This document shows positions 57,711 to 62,000 of a stretch of 62,000 bases of DNA, piece by piece (position 1 is the stretch's first letter; the number at the start of each line of letters is the position of its first letter). The translations under genes were made by a program, and so were the position numbers. The notes below the pieces were generated by a model, which was not told the origin of the DNA, searched no databases, and was given only the letters and a program-made list of their open reading frames with translations. The stretch comes from Gnetum montanum (lineage: Eukaryota; Streptophyta; Gnetopsida; Gnetales; Gnetaceae): positions 206,954-268,953 of the forward strand of contig MNCI01006496.1 of the NCBI GenBank assembly GCA_015680685.1. Reading direction: 5' to 3'.

Positions 57711-59428
57711 TTATTAATTTCTAATGTTTGGTTTTTACCTTTAAGTTACATTGTTGATACTAAGGTATGTTCCTTTTGACATGGCAGGCAAAGAGATCAC
57801 TTCATCCATCCATCCATCAAGTTTATGGTTTCCCTTGGCTTGGAAATGTACAGTTCCCTTCCAATAAGAACTTTAACGAACTGGTGACTGGGCATTTCTC
57901 AAACTAAGGAAGGACTCAAGGATTGCAAAGGGTGTGACTTCAAAGGAACTCGATGCTTTTGTGTTGGTCATTCACTTGGGTGCTTGAATGTTTTCTTCTT
58001 GAGTTTTTCTTACCGTTCTGATGTTACCCGTTCTTCAGAAGCTGAGACAATAAAAATAAAGAAGTCTTTGCATGGTGTGGTCCCCACGCATAAAAACATG
58101 AAACACAAAAAAAAACCAAAGTGAGGATTCAAAGCACACCCCTTAGATGAAATAAAATTTGGGTTGCAAGCACTGGTTATGGAAACAAAGTGTTCCCTCT
58201 AACTAAGGCCCTTCTCGCTTCCCATTCTCTCCTTTGTTTCGTCGGAATGGTGGTAGCTCTTTGAAGATGCATCCTTGTTATCCAAGTGGATGGTTTAACC
58301 AAATGCATTGATGCGAAGTCACTGGAAGTGGTTGGTTTGAGCCGAAGTTGGAATGAGATTTGCCAAGTCACATTAATCATAAAACACACGAAGGGCTATA
58401 CACCACCTTGTTCTTGGGATTCCATTCCACTTCTCTTCTCTTCTCCCCATCCTTCTCTCTAGTGTTCACCTCATTGCTGGTTGTATCATTAGTATATATT
58501 TTGGTTGATGCATTGTTTTCTTTTTGGTAAATTCTAGTGGTTAATACTTTAACTCTTGTTCCAAAGGACATTCCCAGAGCCTACGGACTCTTTGAATGAG
58601 GGATTTGTCAGGGCATTAAGGGCATGAGCCTACTTTGGGAAGGACCCACTGACACTCCTATTTGGAACATTAGTTAACTTCTTTTCCTTAACATTTTGCA
58701 ATTAATTATTATTCTATTCATTACCATTTTGACATCCCTTTCATCGATGCCATAGTTGTCCCTTTTTCCCTATCTTTCTTACTCCTTTTCTTTCTCCATT
58801 CTAACGCTACCGGAGGTTCGTGATTAGTCATGGGGGTACAGGGCCTGATTTTCAATTTTTCTCCTAAGCCCCAAATTTTTTCGTTTATCTTCCTAACCCC
58901 TACACCTTTGGTAGTCATCATCTACATTTTCCCAGGTCCATATCAGCCATACCACAACCTAGCCAATGGACTTACATCGAAGCAAGGTATTATTTACTTA
59001 ACAATTCAATTATCCTTGCTAATATATGATTGTGTTGTGTGTACAGATGGCAATCATACAACAACGGATGGATCTGGAGCAACCACTTGGAATGGAGCAG
59101 TGCTGAAGCAGCTATGCAAGGAGCAAGATTGATAATGTGCTTACGGATGGACAACGGAAGGCGCAATCTAGGCATTGGCAGCAGCAAAACTCTTCTCTCT
59201 TCTTCTCTTCTATTCTCTCTCCTCTTTTCTCTCAGCTGCCAAATGTGGCCTAATGTCATTGTAATAAGGTGTTCACCCTTGTTATCATGAACACCAATCT
59301 TGTCAAGTCTTGTAATAATGAACCGTTCACATGTCATTCCATTAGTTCCATTTCCCTCAATAATCCCATACCTACCTGATATCATTGTAAGAAACTCAGG
59401 GACGAGCTTTCATTCAGTCATGGGGGTA
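57711..59428 (+). other. Element 2 3' noncoding region
   Basis: No RT, RNase H or integrase motif in any frame. Blocks shared with element 1 lie at about 57920-57970 and 58615-58655. A possible intron (gtattatttac at 58987 to tgtgtacag at 59046) precedes a short frame beginning with ATG at 59047. A purine-rich stretch before the LTR (ggggg at 59422-59426) may be the polypurine tract. Confidence 0.6.
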
Positions 59429-60490
59429 TGATGAGACGCAAATTGCACAAGCCGTGATATCGTGTCTTTCCCTATGATATCGCGTACACGATGTCGCGTC
59501 TTTCCCTGCGATATTGCGGTCCGCCGCCATATCTATAAATAAGAGGTGGCACTTCCCTCATTTGCAATCCTGGCTAGAAGTAGCGAAGCTCTAGCAGTTT
59601 GAACACTCTAGAGTTAGATTAATTTCCCATGTGCCCGCAGTAGGAGTCCTAGAGTGAACGACTCTTTATTCGAGCAGCTTTGTAACCTGAACAAAAGTTG
59701 TGTATAGCAATAAAGATGAACTTGATTGGATAAACCTTGCAGTACATGGTTTTATTTATTATTATTTATTGCTTTCCTAGACTACGCACGAGTACGACTT
59801 GATTACGAGTATCTACAGATGTGTACGGCTAGTCAAGGAATCAGCTGCTCGTCGCAACGCGTGAGTACGACTTAATTATGAACATTGGACTGCTTGGTAA
59901 CCCAGTAGCGTATTCCAGGATCTGCGCTTGGTAATCCTAGTGGTAGTTCAATGTGTATGGCTAGTCAAGGAATCGGCTACTCATCGCTAGGCTAGAACAT
60001 GTGATAAGTACGACTTGGCTATGAGCACCCACGGGTATGTACAGCTAGCCAAGGAATCGGCTGCTTATCACACTTAGGCTAAATAGGTGCCTCAGTACGA
60101 CCACTTCAAGCATGTGCATTACGTGTGGTGATCCTAGTAACGATTAGCATTTGGTAGCCATAGTTGCACAGTTCAAGGTGTGTAAGGTAACTGAGAATGG
60201 ATGCTGACGCTAGTTAATTTAGACTTAGGACATTAGTTAGAGTTAGTTAGTTTCTCAACCCTTTCCCTGATAGCATAGGAGATAAACCAAAAAATACCAA
60301 AAAAATCATATACCTCAAACTTGCTTAACCGTACACCGTGACACATACAAGCAAGCCTGGGAAGACAACGAACGATTAACCCCAAGTGTTTCTTGTGGCG
60401 TTAAGGCATTTAGTCTGCAGAGTTCGACCGGATCACGCATGCTACGCTCCTTTTGTATGGTTGAGTGTAGGGGTACCTCGCCACTCATCA
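59429..60490 (+). repeat. 3' LTR of element 2
   Basis: Complete copy, 1062 bp, from TGATGAGACGCA to ACTCATCA. TATA box at 59534-59541, AATAAA at 59709-59714. The R-U5 repeats are present as in the 5' copy. The last part (60288-60490) is the only visible version of the LTR end hidden by the gap on the 5' side. It shares ggttgagtgtaggggtacct with the end of the element 1 LTR. Confidence 0.92.
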
Positions 60491-60495
60491 GTATC

Positions 60496-61479
60496 CATTG
60501 AGGATTTGTGCCAAAACAAAACATTGCAAAGAGTTGGTTTATAGCAACAGTTTACCAATGGTAGGAAAAGCCTTGGGGCCCCTCTAGTACCAACTTCCCA
60601 GGCTAGGTTATGCTTGTGTTTTGGTGCCTAGTTGTTTTACTCTACTCTTCCCTTCCATCTAAAGGATGTAGCACTAGAGGTGCATAGGTCACAAACAATA
60701 GAGAGCTAATTCATCATTAGTCACCCTTGGATTTACCCTTGCATTTAAGGTTTCTCTTCATGAGATTGCTTTTGCCTATTACGTTGGTAACTGTATTGTG
60801 TTGCCACTATGGATTCCAACCATCATCTAGTTTTCCATTGATTCTTTAAGTAGAATGGTGATAATACATATTTTTTTTGCACATATAAGTGTCTTCTGCA
60901 AACAAGAGTATATCATAGTCAATCAATTGTTAACATGAGATATACAAGGGACTCCTTCCACATTACTTGGGTTGGGATGTACATGTTAACAACAACTAAT
61001 TGTTCCTAAAAATATGTTGCTTAGTAGTGTTGTAGCAAGGCAAACACTGATTGAGTGAAGTTAGTAGGTTTTGAGTATGTCATGTTGTAATAAGGCCAAT
61101 ACCAATTGAGCAAGACAGTAGCATCTTTTTTCAAGAAATATCCACATTACTAATAGTATAGAATGTTTCAAATCTTAGAGAAACTTCATTATGCTCATTT
61201 AGTATAGTAAGACTTGCCAAAAAAATCTCTTGTGCTATTAAGAAAAATAGACATGAATGCCATAACTAAAAGTCTAATTATTTTGCTCATTCATTTATTC
61301 TTCTTTAAACAAGGATAATAGTGAGGAGTACTTAACTGAAAAGTATCATTCTAAAAACTACATGCATCCATGAAGAGAAAACATTCTTTGCAAGTTGATC
61401 ATCCCCAACCATCCTATCTCTCTTTAAGTGGTACTAATTAGTATGAATTTATGAATTGAAAATTAAATAATTAATTTAA
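60496..61479. other. Unassigned flank
   Basis: Right flank of element 2 after the GTATC duplication. Short open frames only; no domain or repeat recognised. Confidence 0.4.
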
Positions 61480-61859
61480 CTAGAAAGAGAAAGAGATGCC
61501 AAAGGGAAAGACACAAAAATAAGCCTTGTGATCTTGGGTTTATGAGAATTTTTTCTAAAGGGGTGTGAGATTTCTCCTTGTTATTCTGAGAATATTTTTC
61601 TTGAGGTGTGTGTTAATTTTGCATGCCTCTAGTAATTAACTAGAAAGACATTTTGTATTCCTATCATTTATTATTAGAAGAACATTTATTTAGAGTTTGG
61701 CCCATGGTGAACCATGTTAATATTTATGTTATTAGGTGTTGTTGTTTTGTACTCTACTTCCACTATCTACTCTATTAGTTTATATCCTAGTTTTAACACA
61801 TAAGTGGAAAAATACTGCTCAAGCCATTTTGTGGTGTTGTGCCCTCCTTTTCCCCAACA
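61480..61859 (+). repeat. 3' part of a 5' LTR, element continuing past the window
   Basis: Noncoding sequence ending ccttttccccaaca at 61859, directly followed by a primer-binding site. This is the usual LTR end of copia elements. The left boundary is not determined; no TGTTGGGG start was found upstream. Confidence 0.45.
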
Positions 61860-61861
61860 AC

Positions 61862-61874
61862 TGGTATCAGAGTG
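61862..61874 (+). other. Primer-binding site (initiator tRNA-Met type)
   Basis: TGGTATCAGAGTG two bases after an LTR-like CA end. It matches the standard TGGTATCAGAGC site except at the last positions. The internal region of the element runs off the window at 62000. Confidence 0.7.
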
Positions 61875-62000
61875 AAATTGGAGACCACAAACAACAAAAT
61901 GACACTAGAGAAACTTGGCACTATAGCAACTTGTTCACTATAGTAGAGCAAATTCATATAGTAGTTTATTGTATTGTAGGTCATGAAATTTGTTGTAAAA

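Larger units (their letters stand above)
53507..60490 (+). mobile_element. Element 2: young non-autonomous gag-protease LTR retrotransposon
   Basis: Two LTRs begin TGATGAGACGCA (53507 and 59429), and the 3' copy ends GCCACTCATCA (60490). The flanking 5-bp target duplication is perfect: GTATC at 53502-53506 and 60491-60495. The ends form a 7-bp inverted repeat (TGATGAG/CTCATCA). The interior encodes gag and a retropepsin-like protease, then about 1.7 kb of noncoding DNA. RT, RNase H and integrase are absent from the visible interior, and the 924-base gap lies in the LTR/leader/gag-start part where pol would not be. The gag frame has few stops and CpG is well kept, so insertion is recent relative to everything else here. 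It needs pol proteins from an autonomous partner. Confidence 0.92.

Overview
This is plant nuclear DNA of the repeat-rich, slowly decaying kind, most probably from a gymnosperm or another very large seed-plant genome. No intact host gene is visible. The window is packed with degraded Ty1/copia, Ty3/gypsy, L1-type LINE and tRNA-derived SINE sequence, AT-rich and poor in CpG, and most coding remnants are broken by stop codons that are mainly TAG. The species call is inference; the element families are read from recognisable protein motifs.

Left part (1-22467): a broken copia pol (185-2948, plus) runs into a polypurine tract and a 3' LTR. A LINE reverse transcriptase fragment follows (4440-5345, minus), then a longer LINE (6842-10740, minus) that lies head to head with a more complete LINE (11010-16060, plus; ORF1 and ORF2). 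After these come SINE scraps, a LINE C-terminal fragment, and the 3' end of an LTR with its primer-binding site (21160-21372).

Centre (22468-47041): a gypsy array on the minus strand with three LTRs (A, B, C; 1687, 1701 and 1665 bp once the nested insert is removed) and two internal regions. The B-C internal region holds gag, protease, RNase H and integrase, but I find no reverse transcriptase. Between protease and RNase H lies a plus-strand gene-like reading frame with five GT-AG introns, every one of which keeps frame when removed. The A-B internal region is a small deletion derivative. LTR-A is interrupted by a different, plus-strand, gag-only LTR element (element 1, 22601-28268) flanked by an imperfect 5-bp target duplication.

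Right part (47042-62000): a 5S-rRNA-derived segment, an intronless decayed copy of a CCR4-type deadenylase domain, an LTR (49880-50454), and a CpG-retaining stretch (51050-51960) that looks like low-copy host DNA. An inverted SINE pair follows, then a young gag-protease LTR element (element 2, 53507-60490) with a perfect GTATC target duplication and a 924-base assembly gap. At the right edge is the 5' LTR end and primer-binding site of a further element. Elements 1 and 2 share gag, LTR architecture and 3' noncoding blocks and both lack reverse transcriptase and integrase. They look like one non-autonomous family that depends on proteins made elsewhere.
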